Shown here: piece after piece, positions 1-10,007 of the stretch | Layout of the letters: each line of letters starts with the position of its first letter | How positions within the stretch are numbered: the first letter of the stretch is position 1 | Assembly (NCBI GenBank): GCA_019155205.2 | Contig: JAHNZQ020003146.1 | Location: forward strand, 939,689-1,003,688 | Direction of reading: 5' to 3' | DNA from: Gracilaria vermiculophylla | Taxonomy: Eukaryota > Rhodophyta > Florideophyceae > Gracilariales > Gracilariaceae | Length of the DNA: 64,000 nt | Notes under the pieces: model-generated | The model's input: the letters and a program-made list of their open reading frames with translations, nothing else | The model's database searches: none | What the model was told of the DNA's origin: nothing | Program-made: the position numbers and the translations under genes

Positions 1-1293
1 CACGGGAATTATGGCAGTCTATCGGCGGAAATTGTCTTATAATAAGCACTTGTATTGGAGGCAGATGATAGGTCACCATCCATTCGACGAAGCGATCCGG
101 AAAACGACATGTAAAACGACATGGAAAGGGAAACGATATGAATCTATTATACTATTTATTCGCAAGTTATTGAATTTCGAGTAAAGTCTCACAAGCAATG
201 CGTTCTAGAATCTATGCAGAGGGGCATGCCCTGTTGTCGTGGAAGTTGCCCATGGCATTATCAACCCATTCCTTCAACGCACCTATCGTAATCCTGGCAA
301 CATTGCAGCTTTTCGAACAACACAGACCGGCATGGAACCGGTCTAATGGGGATGGGATTGCAGATCACGACCACAATTGCAATCCCGATTGCAACCTCTC
401 TAGCTAATAAAACCTCGCTGACAATCGCTCGTCTTCCACTGCGATCCCGATTTCAATTTCACTTGCGACATGTTCAACTTCAAAAGGTACAGTTGTACTT
501 CATTGCAACTACTGTATGAACTGTTTTCTGGTGTAGATTTCCATTCCAATGAGCCGATGGGGGTTCCAAGGCTTCCTTCAAATTGGAAGGCCAGTGAAGA
601 AGGACAATCCCAGTTGGTGGTCTCCGGTTTGGAATTGGTTGCATTGCAATCGTTTGTGACGCGCCCCTACTCACGAGCCTTTTCCTTCTTTTGTTCTCGG
701 CATTCGCTGGTATTCTATCGGCGCTCTCATTCAACTCTGGTCCCTGAGTCATGGATCGAGAACATGTCATCTGCTGAACGTTCTGTTGTCTACTAAGTAA
801 GCACAATGCATAAGCTCGTAATGACGGCAATCGTTTGGTGGGTGATGGAATTTACGGGCTATTTGTAACTGAAACCTACACTGGCGTTCCGGCATCGGAC
901 AAAATCTCGCGGAACGAATGGAAGGGTAGATGACGACGTGACTAGTATAACTACGACCACGCACATCCATGATGCATTCGCTCACGTGTTGCTGCAGGAC
1001 TACACGCGCCTTCCCAAGTAATGTAGGAAAAACTGTGGAATGTCTGACGCCCAAGACAGGCTTGCTCGTGCTGATGCAATCATGTATGCAGGCGACAAGA
1101 AAGAGGGCTTGATCATGGTCTGTGCCAAAACCGAAGCACTTGGGTGTTGAATGCACCGCCACGGCGGGCACCGTGTGACGGGCACCTGTCGGGCTGAGAA
1201 CAGCATCGCAAAGACTTGGCCACCACGTATGTAGAAGCGGTCAAAAGAGCGCGCGCACGCGGGCGGGATCCCCCAGGGACGGAGGCGGCGGCG
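1..1293. other. Intergenic left edge, no supported gene
   Basis: I see no recognisable coding region here. Short open frames exist on both strands but have no domain, no biased composition and no convincing start context. Around 350-400 there are short inverted words (GGGATTGC and GCAATCCC), which may form a small hairpin. The 3' flank of the minus-strand gene that ends at 1294 should lie here. Confidence 0.5.
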
Positions 1294-2175
1294 TCACTCC
1301 GGGAACGCGGGCGGGTTGTGCTTCAAAAAGTTCTTAAACGAGCACATCTGCTCATCGTGCGCAAAGTGCGACGCGCCCAAGATGTTGGCGGTGGCAACGG
1401 CGCACTCGAGGCTGTGCTGCACGTCGGCCCGGGTGACGTTGAGCTTGTCGAGGCTTTCAACGGCGGCGGTGGTTCTCCGCGCCTGCACGTTGTTGGCGTC
1501 CAGGGCGTGCTTGAGGCGGACGGACCGCTCGTGGATGGTGACGATGAGGGCGATGATGTGGCGCTGGCGCTCCAGGAGGGGGCCGAGGCGCGCGGCGCCG
1601 GTGCAGGCGTCCACCATGGTCTGGACGGCGCGCAAGTCGAGCCCCAGGCGCGCCCAGCGGCGCTGCTCGGCGCGCACGTCGGCGTCGGAGGCCGGGGCGA
1701 ACTCGTCCACCGAGGAGCGGCGCTGGAGCTCGTCGCCGATGATGAGCTCGACGGCGCGGCGCGGCGCGTCGGGCGCGGCGTCGGCGTCGGCGGCGGGGTC
1801 GGCGTCGGCGGGCGCGGGCGGCGGGGCGGCGTCGGCGGCGGCCGGCAGCAGGCCGCGCTGCTCGGCCGACGACAGCAGGTGGCCGAGGCGCGTGCGCAGC
1901 TCGTGCATCATCTGCGCGCCCTGCAGCGCGGACGCGGCGTTCTCCGCGGGCGGCGGCGGCAGCAGCGGCTGCGGCACCGGCAGCGCGCGTGCGCGCGCCA
2001 GCAGGCGCTCGGCGTGGCCCTGCTCGCCGTCGCGCGCGCCGCCGCGCTGAACGAGGTGCACGCGATCGGCGGCGGGGCCGGGCGCGGCGTCGGCGGAGGC
2101 GTCGGCGGCGGCGTCAGCGGCGTCGGCGGCGGCAGCGGCGGCGCGCGACGCGTCGCGGCTCTGCTCCTGCCCCAT
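1294..2175 (-). CDS. Possible BORCS5-like, N-myristoylated BORC subunit
   Basis: 293 residues. The chosen ATG (2173-2175) opens MGQEQSRDAS, a textbook N-myristoylation signal with Gly2 and Ser6, and close to the MGSEQS start of animal BORCS5 (myrlysin). The frame stays open further upstream, but only through low-complexity sequence and a GTG. The middle is Ala/Asp-rich filler. Residues of about 170-290 are helical with heptad-like leucines and end in KNFLKHNPPAFPE. BORC sits on the lysosome surface and couples it to Arl8 and kinesin; BORCS5 anchors it through myristate. The assignment rests on the N-terminal motif plus a helical C-terminal half, so another myristoylated coiled-coil protein is possible. 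It is transcribed divergently from the gene at 2889. Confidence 0.4.
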   Translation of the reverse strand: MGQEQSRDASRAAAAAADAADAAADASADAAPGPAADRVHLVQRGGARDGEQGHAERLLARARALPVPQPLLPPPPAENAASALQGAQMMHELRTRLGHLLSSAEQRGLLPAAADAAPPPAPADADPAADADAAPDAPRRAVELIIGDELQRRSSVDEFAPASDADVRAEQRRWARLGLDLRAVQTMVDACTGAARLGPLLERQRHIIALIVTIHERSVRLKHALDANNVQARRTTAAVESLDKLNVTRADVQHSLECAVATANILGASHFAHDEQMCSFKNFLKHNPPAFPE

Positions 2176-2888
2176 GGACGCCTGGGGCGCCGCGGCGCTC
2201 GGCGGCGACGACCGGGCGGCGGCGGGGTCGGAGGCAGCGGGCGACGCGGGGGGGGGGGAGAGGGGGGGGGGGCGGGCGGGGGACGCGCGAGCGGGGGACG
2301 CGCGGGCGGGAGCGGTGTCGGGGGGGCGGTCAACGCGGCGGCGCCATGCGTGATGCGGCGGCTGGCGCGCGTGACGGGGCGAGAGGAGGGACAGCGCGCT
2401 CGCTGCGCCGCGTGACGCCGCGCCGCGATGCTCAAAGTGGGCGCATAGGAGGCGGAGGCGGAGGCGGCGGCGGCGGCGGCCGTCGGCAGCGCGCTGCAAA
2501 ACCGCCCAAATCGGAGACGCGAGCACAGCAGCGGCGGCGCACCATAACGCCGCAACGTGCGCCACGTGACCATGTCACACGCGTCACAGCCGTTCGCCTT
2601 CGCTTCGGGCGTGCGCGCGAGCCTCTCTCGCTCGCCACAGTCGCGCAGCCTCCTCGCCACCCAGCCGCGCCGCCGCTCTTCCCGCCACCCCCACTCGCGC
2701 TCTCCCTCCTCGCGCTCCCCCCCCACCTCCCCCGCCGCCCCGCGCATCTCTTCCCCCCTTACCCCCCCCCTCCGCCCACCGCCCCCGCCGTTGCCGCGCC
2801 GCCCGCCCTCCATCCGCCACCCGCCACCCGCCGACCGCCAACCGCCGACCGCCGCCCGCCGTCCGCCACCCGCCGCCCGCCGCCCACC
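2176..2888. promoter_or_regulatory. Divergent GC-rich promoter region with heptad-like CCGCC repeats
   Basis: This 0.7-kb gap separates two divergent genes. It contains G-runs near 2250-2280, a GGCGGAGGC stretch at 2450-2480, and just before the ATG at 2889 a degenerate array of about 7-bp units (CCGCCAC, CCGCCGA, CCGCCCG) over roughly 2810-2886. No TATA box is evident. Its promoter role is inferred from position only. Confidence 0.4.
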
Positions 2889-5800
2889 ATGCAGCGCCAC
2901 CCCTCCGGCTGTGATCCGCAGGCCTTCCGCGGCCGCCACCGCGCCCCCGTGCCGCCCCAGCACCTCCCGCCCTCGCGCACAATCGACCCCGCCTTGCTAA
3001 CGCTCCCCGGAATGCAAACCGCCCTCGGCGAGCTGGAGCGCTCCAGCCCCAGCCTGTATCGCGGCACCATAGACCGCGCCAACCTCACCCGCATGGCAAA
3101 CGATATCACCGAGATCCTCGTCCGCCACGTCAACCGCTTGCGACTGCAAGCCAACATCGCCGCGCACGCCGCCCACCCGCACCACACCCCCACTCCGCCC
3201 CAGCGCCACAGCACCCGCAAGCGAGCCCGCCCGCTGCCCTGTGTTGAAGAGATCGACCTGCCGCTCAGCCCCCACCACACTTCGTCTGCACCCAGACCTA
3301 GCAGCTACCGCCAACACCCCCATGCCGCTGACGTCCCGCGCACTCTTTCGCTTCCCCGCCAGCGACGCAGACGAACAGTGCGCTACGTCTTTTCGGACGA
3401 CAGCGACAGCGAACGTGTTCGTCCATCCCGCCACTCGGAACGCCCTCATCGCTCCAAGGAAATAAGGCACAATCTCAATGACGATCTGGCCTTCGAGCAC
3501 ATGGAACAAGCCGCCCGCCTCCATCAACACTCACCACCCACCAAACCCGAGCATGCGCACCCTGACACAGACCCATTTTTGTCCCCGCAGCAAACCTCAG
3601 ACGATGAGGTACCCTACGTTCCAAAGCTTGTTTGCCCCAAGCTATACGTACGAGAACGCGCGTTGCAATCTGATTTTGCTTCCTTAACCCCAATCATCAC
3701 AGATCCCGACGACGACACCGACACAGAGCACTTTCGAAAGTGGAACGCCCGTCGCATCAAGAAGCCCGTCCACGAAGATCCCAACGAGAACCTATTCATG
3801 CAGAGGCAGTGCGCCATTTTCCCGTTTGGACGAAAAACCAGGCTTCGTCGTGACGTCATCGTCGATGTCCAGTTGATGAACAGCTTGGCCAAACAAGGAC
3901 TGCACCACAAGAACGTTAGCAACATATTGTACACCCTTCCCCTTATTCCGGACGATTTCCTTCACGTCGGGGGGCGCCACTGGACAGATTTTGACACCAC
4001 CCAAGCCTTTCGAAAGACGTCGTCGGCACTAGTGTCCGATTTTCATGTTGGCAGACGGCATGTCATGCCCATCACGCGGAATGGAACACCCGCCATCACT
4101 AACAACACGCCTGCCAAACACCATGTGCCCGCACGCAAGGTACAACCGCAACAGAGCCACGTGCCAGCGGCAAAACCCATTGCTCCAGCACTGGAAAGCG
4201 CCTTGTGCCAAAACGGATCGAATGCTCCCACGGTAGCTGGTGCTGTACATCAACATATGTCCAGCGCACCATTGTCGTCGAATGCAGCAGCCCACACAGA
4301 TGTTCAGTATTCCAGGCGGTTGAATGGAACAAATCCAATCCCGCCGAAGCGAGCAGAACCGCAGGCAAGGCTTTCCAATGACAACGTGTTGCGGCCTGCA
4401 GCGGTGGAGCCGGTCCATACGACTCGTCCCACAGACGGCAGACAAGAAGGCATCCACTCCGACTTTGCGCGTCGACCCGTGCTTGCGATGAAACAGATCG
4501 TTGGCTTGCAAGCTACCCAACCGATCCAACAAGCTTCGAATCATCCCATGCCAGGACCTGATGGAATGCATGCACAGACACCAATTCGCTCGGATGTTCT
4601 TCAATCGATGATATTGAATGCGCAGCAGCAGAAACAACAGCCGCAATACAATATGCAACTCGCGATGACACCAAACCGGGGGAGTTCATCTCAAATACAT
4701 CCGCAAAAGCGATCCTACCCGAGGGAGCAACAGAAACAAGTGCAACCTATCTCAGATCCTCGACAAGCACCAGCTCAGGGTCAAGTCTCAGCCGATCAGA
4801 GATACTTACCTCATGGCATTTCCGGAAGAATTCCGAGCAAGGAAGAAATTGAGGCATATCAATTCCTGTTGCGCCAGGGCCTTGTTTCCGAGCAGCAAAG
4901 TTCGCAGCATCCACCAATACAATCGTTTTTGGACTGGCAGCGTCAACTTGGAATACAAGGCCTTCAGCATCAGGATGCACTTCCGCAACGGCAGCTTCAG
5001 CAACACCACTTTCGGCAGCAGCAGCTGCTTCAGCAGCAGCGTTATGAACAGCAGCAACGACAGCTTCAGCACCAGCAGCTCCGGCAGCAACAGCTACGGC
5101 AGCAGCAGCAGCGGCAGCAGCAGCAGCAGCAGCTTCTGCAGCTTCAGCAGCTTCAACAGCTTCAGCAGCAGCTTCAGCAGCAGCAGCTTCAGCAGCAGCA
5201 GCTTCAGCAGCAGCAGCTTCAGCAGCAGCAGCTTAGGCAGCAGCAGCTTAGGCAGCAACAGATTCGGCAGCAACAGATTCGAGAACGGCAGCAAGTTCAA
5301 CAGCACCAATATCAACAGCAACAACTTCGGCAGCAACAGCAGGTTCAGCACCAGAAAGTCCGGGAACAGAAACTTCAAGAGCAACAACTTCAGCAACAGC
5401 AGTTTCAGCAGCACCTGAAACTGCGGCAGCAGCAAGAGTCTCGGAAAAGGATGAAACCAGTTGTACACGGGGCCGGAAACCATCTGATCCCACAAACCCG
5501 GGTGAATGTTGAGCCAAGCCAAAGCGTCGAACAATATGCGCTGCCTGGTCATAGCGAAAGTCGGGCGAATCCTATAAACAAACGTCGTGATCAATCTCAA
5601 TCCATTCGAAGGGGCCCAAGATATGGAAGTAGCGACAATGGCACAGACAGGGTGATAGGAAATGGTACGACTTTTCCTAAGGTCCCTTTGAATTCATCCC
5701 CGATCGACAAAAATAGAAGGCAGCCAACGCTGGGTTTGCCAGCCACTCAGACTGGATCAGTAGTATCGCATGTGAGGAGTGGTCCTCAAGTGGCACAGCC

Positions 5801-6353
5801 AACACCTCATCCAAGCGCGGAAAACACAATGGCATTGTTGAATGGACCAAAAATTTCGGAGTCCGCCAATGTACTCATCATGCCCGACTCCGATGCCGAT
5901 CCCAACTCGCCCACGGGGGGTCATGAGTTGTCCGAGAGTAAGAAAGATAATCAACCGACAATCCAGGTTAAAAGGAATGAAAAGAGCATTCCGAACGCGT
6001 CACTCGCACATTTTGTTTCCAACTGTGAACCCGCACCCGAGGTGCAAATGGGGAGCACTCGGCCTCCGGAATTGCCGAGCTCTGCAGTGAAAGGTGTTCC
6101 AAGATGGCAGTGTGAGAGACCAAATCTTGCGGCAACACCACTTAACGGCCATGCCACGATTCAAAGCCAGCTTCCAGAATCAAGAGGGAGCAACGTAGAT
6201 CCAATTCAGGCAGTCCAAGAGCAGAAAATTGGTGGAGATGATCAGAGGCGAAAATACGAGGAAGATTATCGAGCCGCGTATGCGCTTCAAGTCCGTAAAG
6301 CGATGGAAGAAATCAGAAAAAAAAATGGTAACGCGGATCAGGAGCTTGGGTGA
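2889..6353 (+). CDS. Large glutamine-rich protein, probable nuclear co-regulator
   Basis: 1154 residues in one exon. The frame is open upstream from about 1989, but the first sensible ATG is at 2889 (MQRHPSGCDP); upstream codons encode Arg/Gly/Pro filler. Residues of about 30-95 hold a compact helical segment around LPGMQTALGELE and ANDITEILVRHVNRL. A basic, Ser/Arg-rich segment with DDSDSE follows. A long Gln tract mixed with Leu and Arg (units of QQQL, RQQQ, IRQQ) spans roughly residues 695-860 (nt 4970-5470). The C terminus is a charged helix around EDYRAAYALQVRKAMEEIRKK. I do not recognise a family. Poly-Q with basic segments is typical of transcription or RNA-metabolism factors, which is inference only. 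The Gln tract is a CAG-type repeat and probably length-variable. Confidence 0.7.
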   Translation: MQRHPSGCDPQAFRGRHRAPVPPQHLPPSRTIDPALLTLPGMQTALGELERSSPSLYRGTIDRANLTRMANDITEILVRHVNRLRLQANIAAHAAHPHHTPTPPQRHSTRKRARPLPCVEEIDLPLSPHHTSSAPRPSSYRQHPHAADVPRTLSLPRQRRRRTVRYVFSDDSDSERVRPSRHSERPHRSKEIRHNLNDDLAFEHMEQAARLHQHSPPTKPEHAHPDTDPFLSPQQTSDDEVPYVPKLVCPKLYVRERALQSDFASLTPIITDPDDDTDTEHFRKWNARRIKKPVHEDPNENLFMQRQCAIFPFGRKTRLRRDVIVDVQLMNSLAKQGLHHKNVSNILYTLPLIPDDFLHVGGRHWTDFDTTQAFRKTSSALVSDFHVGRRHVMPITRNGTPAITNNTPAKHHVPARKVQPQQSHVPAAKPIAPALESALCQNGSNAPTVAGAVHQHMSSAPLSSNAAAHTDVQYSRRLNGTNPIPPKRAEPQARLSNDNVLRPAAVEPVHTTRPTDGRQEGIHSDFARRPVLAMKQIVGLQATQPIQQASNHPMPGPDGMHAQTPIRSDVLQSMILNAQQQKQQPQYNMQLAMTPNRGSSSQIHPQKRSYPREQQKQVQPISDPRQAPAQGQVSADQRYLPHGISGRIPSKEEIEAYQFLLRQGLVSEQQSSQHPPIQSFLDWQRQLGIQGLQHQDALPQRQLQQHHFRQQQLLQQQRYEQQQRQLQHQQLRQQQLRQQQQRQQQQQQLLQLQQLQQLQQQLQQQQLQQQQLQQQQLQQQQLRQQQLRQQQIRQQQIRERQQVQQHQYQQQQLRQQQQVQHQKVREQKLQEQQLQQQQFQQHLKLRQQQESRKRMKPVVHGAGNHLIPQTRVNVEPSQSVEQYALPGHSESRANPINKRRDQSQSIRRGPRYGSSDNGTDRVIGNGTTFPKVPLNSSPIDKNRRQPTLGLPATQTGSVVSHVRSGPQVAQPTPHPSAENTMALLNGPKISESANVLIMPDSDADPNSPTGGHELSESKKDNQPTIQVKRNEKSIPNASLAHFVSNCEPAPEVQMGSTRPPELPSSAVKGVPRWQCERPNLAATPLNGHATIQSQLPESRGSNVDPIQAVQEQKIGGDDQRRKYEEDYRAAYALQVRKAMEEIRKKNGNADQELG

Positions 6354-7827
6354 GAGCCGCACAGATACCATGTTTTGCATTCCAGCATCGTTTGGTGTTC
6401 GTGAACATAAGGAGGGAGAAGTTGTGGAAAGGTTTCCGTTGACATGGAAGTGAAGGACTTTTTTTCGGAGAGTTACAAAACCACTGGCAGCAACTAACAT
6501 ACAAATGCAGACATATCCATGTGCACGAGTATATACATGTGGCTGCCCATGATTTCTCCTCGTGTATAGTTTGATGCAAATTTCAACCGCTATGAAGCCC
6601 CGGCCTAACTCAATATTAACTGTATATTACCGCCCCGGCCGACATTAAAGATTGCACTGCCTACACGTGCTTTGATATCGTTCAAAGGACATAGTACATT
6701 GGTTTGATGGTTCGTTTGGATACAGTGGCGTTGCTTCGGTTGCAGCGAGCAATGTATGCGTTGGGCAATTCTAACATAATCCAGAAAAGGCAAAGCTGGA
6801 GACGATCATGAGAAAGGGTGTTCTGGGTTGAAGGAAGACTAGTGACTTCATCAAAACATGTTCTCCTTGGAAACAGAGCGGTCGCATGTGATGCGCTCGG
6901 TGGTGGGCATAAGAAACTGGGTTTGAGCGTTTTGTTCCGTTTCTCAGCAGCGGAGAGCAAGCTGTTCACCTTGGGTGCCTCAAAGGATATAAAACATAAC
7001 AATAAATCAATCAAGGGTGTCGTGTGTAGAAATTTGTTCAATGAGAGTGACGAAGTCTCGCCGAGTGTCACATTTCTGTGAACTCTGTTTTGTTTTCGTT
7101 TGCTGATACGTTTAGAGCACCGATTTTGGTCTATACGAGGTCTTCGTGTCTAATTTCATAGGTATGAGGCGTCTGCACTCCGCTTCTGGATGTCACTTGT
7201 GAACCCCTAGACAAACATCCGATTCTGAGTTGGCATCATGGAGAGGACTTTGGCCGTGCATTGGAACTATTCTTATGTGATCGTCCATAACGTCCTTGGG
7301 TCAATAGACCACGCCTAACTCTCGTTTGCGTTGCGATGCCAGAGATAACACTGAACATGTCCTGGGCTAGCTAGCTAGTGCGGATTCGTGTGCGTGGGTT
7401 TGCTTAGGTTGAAGTTCGTGGCGGCCGTATGCTGGCGGGCCAAGGTAACAAATCGCGAAAGCGGCGCCGTCTTTCCGTTGGTCCGTCAGCGGCGAGGATA
7501 AAATTCATGTGCTAAATGCTGCTGCCCTTTGAACCAGCATGAACCACAAACATTGGTCAGAAAGTATTTTGCGATTACTTTTAAAAAGTTTTTACTGAAT
7601 ATCCAAGTCTCGAGGAACTTTAAGTCGCGCAGTTTGTTCACGTCCTTTCAAACAAGGCGCCTTGATGCACACCGCTGCTCAAAAGAGCAGGTCGTCCAGA
7701 AGCTTTGCCTTGATCATTGCCAAGTGCGAGAATAAAGGCAGGAGCAGAACGGTGAAGAAACGGTGAAACTTTATTTTCTCAAGTCTGCACTTCATTTCAC
7801 AACTCTAACATAGACGACACCACAAGT
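6354..7827. other. Intergenic region, no supported gene
   Basis: About 1.5 kb between two plus-strand genes. Open frames here are short and show no domain. It should contain the 3' UTR of the Gln-rich gene and the promoter of the small gene at 7828. A run of overlapping CTAG words (GCTAGCTAGCTAG) lies near 7365-7378. Confidence 0.45.
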
Positions 7828-8049
7828 ATGGCAGACAGAGTTCCCCTGCGCGGAACGTTGATCAGAGCGATCCCGGCGGCATTTTTGCTAGGCGCCACAA
7901 TGGAACTGTTCATGATTTACGTTCGTATAGGTGATGAAACTTTTTATGAGACTGCCAAGCGACTGGAATTACAAAGACGGGAAGACAGAAGACAAGCGTT
8001 CCAAGAAATGGAAAAAAGAGTACAACGCAGAAAGAGTGGGCAAGAATGA
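7828..8049 (+). CDS. UQCC5: UQCC5/SMIM4-like mitochondrial complex III assembly protein
   Basis: 73 residues. One membrane-spanning segment (about residues 12-32, IPAAFLLGATMELFMIYVRI) is followed by GDETFYETAKRLELQRR and a charged helix. The block LGATMEL..I.VR.G.ETFY matches animal SMIM4/UQCC5 (LGGTMEWIMIKVRVGQETFY) in order and spacing, and total length is near the family size. In animals the protein sits in the mitochondrial inner membrane and helps cytochrome b maturation in complex III assembly. The ATG is the first in frame (AGTATGG context). Confidence is high for the family; the same role in an alga is inference. Confidence 0.75.
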   Translation: MADRVPLRGTLIRAIPAAFLLGATMELFMIYVRIGDETFYETAKRLELQRREDRRQAFQEMEKRVQRRKSGQE

Positions 8050-8203
8050 CACTTTTGCTCATCTTCACACTCTTCTAGCAGGGATACATTCAACATCGCG
8101 ACACACACGGCACAATCCTGAAACGCGACACCAAGAACGAGAACCATAAAAGAAGACAAGTAAAAAATTAGCCAAGGTTTGGAAGGCGGTCACAGAAGAA
8201 AAG

Positions 8204-8887
8204 TTAATGACGGGACCTCCACCTGTTAAGCCTATCTCTAACCCAATTGACAGGCGTGTAATGGCGATCGTCACGATGGTTTGAACGATTGCGATGCTCA
8301 TCGTCTTGGGTGCGGTCGCGATGGCGTGGGGGGCGCAAGCAATCGTCGTCGCCATCAACTTCCTCGACAATAACCTCGTCGTCGATGGGATTGGAATGCG
8401 ATGGTTGAATAGCATACCGATCGTAAGACTGATCGTGAACGCGACCGCCTTCTCTGACGAAATGCGAAGTGTGTGGATTGCCGTCTGCACCAGGCTCTGT
8501 GCGAACAGTCTCCTGGCGCATGCGACCGTCCGGGCCGACGGTGGTGGTGCTGGACTCGTAGTAGTAGGAACCGTTTCCAGAGGCCGAAGCGGAGGCAAAC
8601 TCGGCAAACATTCGGTCAAAGGATGACATGATGCCGTTCATGGAACCAAGCATGCTGGATCCGAACGGGGATTCGAAGGCCTGTGCAAAATCACGTTCCA
8701 TTAGCGCCATGGCGTCGTTCATGGATTGGAAGGGGTCTGCGTGCTGTTGATACTCGGGGGCGCGGTTTCGACGGCGACGCTCGCGTGTGGGGGGCTGGTA
8801 GTGGTGCACGGTGAGCTGATCAGACGGGTGCGGGGCATACTGCGTGTCGTCGTAAATGTCATACGGGCGGCCGTAACGGTGGGGCAT
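8204..8887 (-). CDS. Myeloid leukemia factor (MLF)-like protein
   Basis: 227 residues with the ATG at 8885-8887 (MPHRYGRPYD). The frame is open upstream but only from a TTG. The core around residues 60-95 (RDFAQAFESPFGSSML) is followed by a block with YYYESSTTTVGPDGRMRQET, HTSHFVREG and GRVHDQS. This reproduces the MLF pattern: a Phe/Met-rich segment, then a G-P-G/D-G-x-x-x-E-T strand, then an H-D-R/Q block. The C terminus is acidic, then Arg/His-rich. MLF proteins are small, partly disordered adaptors found in nucleus and cytoplasm of many eukaryotes; the exact role is unsettled. It converges with UQCC5 (155 bp apart) and diverges from the S6K-like gene. Confidence 0.65.
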   Translation of the reverse strand: MPHRYGRPYDIYDDTQYAPHPSDQLTVHHYQPPTRERRRRNRAPEYQQHADPFQSMNDAMALMERDFAQAFESPFGSSMLGSMNGIMSSFDRMFAEFASASASGNGSYYYESSTTTVGPDGRMRQETVRTEPGADGNPHTSHFVREGGRVHDQSYDRYAIQPSHSNPIDDEVIVEEVDGDDDCLRPPRHRDRTQDDEHRNRSNHRDDRHYTPVNWVRDRLNRWRSRH

Positions 8888-10007
8888 GGTGGATTGCGGC
8901 TTTGCAGCAACTTGAGTAGAAGCGCGGAGTGTACGGGGGGGAGATTGAGTCAAGCGGAAAAGCGATAAACACAGGCTGGTGCTCGCTTTGGGGGCTGGCG
9001 TGGCTAGGGTTGATGAGCGTCGGGGTCCGCGGCCGGCGCGACTTCAAAGTCTTCCACGCAGGGTGAATCCGGATGCGTCAGGGAGTAAATAAATTGGCGA
9101 ACGTGTGCATCGGGTCCGTAGTACCAACGAAGATGCGGTCGACGGCAGGGTGAGAGAGCGCATCCCATGAAACACACCAATGAGTTCTTCGCACGTGGAA
9201 ATGTGGCACGTTTGGCCAGCAATTGCAACTTCTAGAAGGCTGGAAAGCAGTTGGATGCCATTGAACAGTTTTGCATGAAAGTCGAAAATATTTTGGGTTT
9301 TGGCAAGCTGCTGCGCATCGCGGAGGCTGCGAGTAGGAGCGAGCACCGCCAACAAAACAAATGGAAGCACGCGCGCGGCAGGCGAGCGCCGCGCTTCCGC
9401 CTCCTCGACACGCAACAGCGCACGGCGGCAGTCACAGCGCGGCGGCGGAGCATGCGCATACGTGTACCACATGTGATTCGAAGGCATCATGCGCTGTGAC
9501 GTCGGTTCAGCAACTCGTGCGTGACACCGGCCGCAATTTCGCACCTCCCACCGCCAAGTGGCCCCACGCAGCGCAGGCCCATGTGCAGCGTCCAATCGGC
9601 TGGCGCGCGGCGCGCGCTTATTCACGCAAGCTGCATTGTCACGTCACAACACGTCACGTCACGTGCGCCACTGCCGCCGTGCGCCGCCGTCGCCACCGCA
9701 GCCGCGGTTCGTGAGTGCGCCGCCGCACTTTTGAATGGGACTCACGCCTCCCCACCGTCCTCTTCGCGTCCGCTACCCGCCACCCACGACTGCACGCCAC
9801 CCGCTCCTTCCGTGCCTTCCTTGCGCCAAAACTGGAGTGTTATTCTACATGACCATGGTGTTCGTCGTCGTCTTCGCGCCGTAGTTCTCACGTTTTGTAC
9901 ACCGCGTGTTTCCCTTTTCCCTCTGTTTCCTCTTCTGTTCCAAACTCTCCAGCGCCCTACTTGTGTGTCGAGCGCGCCGTCACAGTGCAATTGCTCGTGG
10001 CTCCAAC
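8888..10007. other. Divergent intergenic region between MLF and S6K genes
   Basis: About 1.1 kb. A minus-strand open frame at 9044-9625 has a Leu-rich stretch but no recognisable domain and overlaps what must be promoter sequence, so I do not call it. CACGT-containing words (TCACGTCACAACACGTCACG) lie near 9638-9662 and may be bZIP or bHLH sites. Confidence 0.4.

Noticed and set aside
1216..2415. Plus-strand 399-codon open frame opposite the BORCS5-like gene
   Set aside because: Gly/Arg/Ala composition is the shadow of the GC-rich minus-strand gene; no domain.
4806..5600. Leu-rich minus-strand and Ser-rich plus-strand frames over the CAG repeat
   Set aside because: They are other-frame readings of the Gln tract.
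9044..9625. 193-codon minus-strand frame upstream of the MLF gene
   Set aside because: No ATG in good context, no family, and it lies in a divergent promoter.
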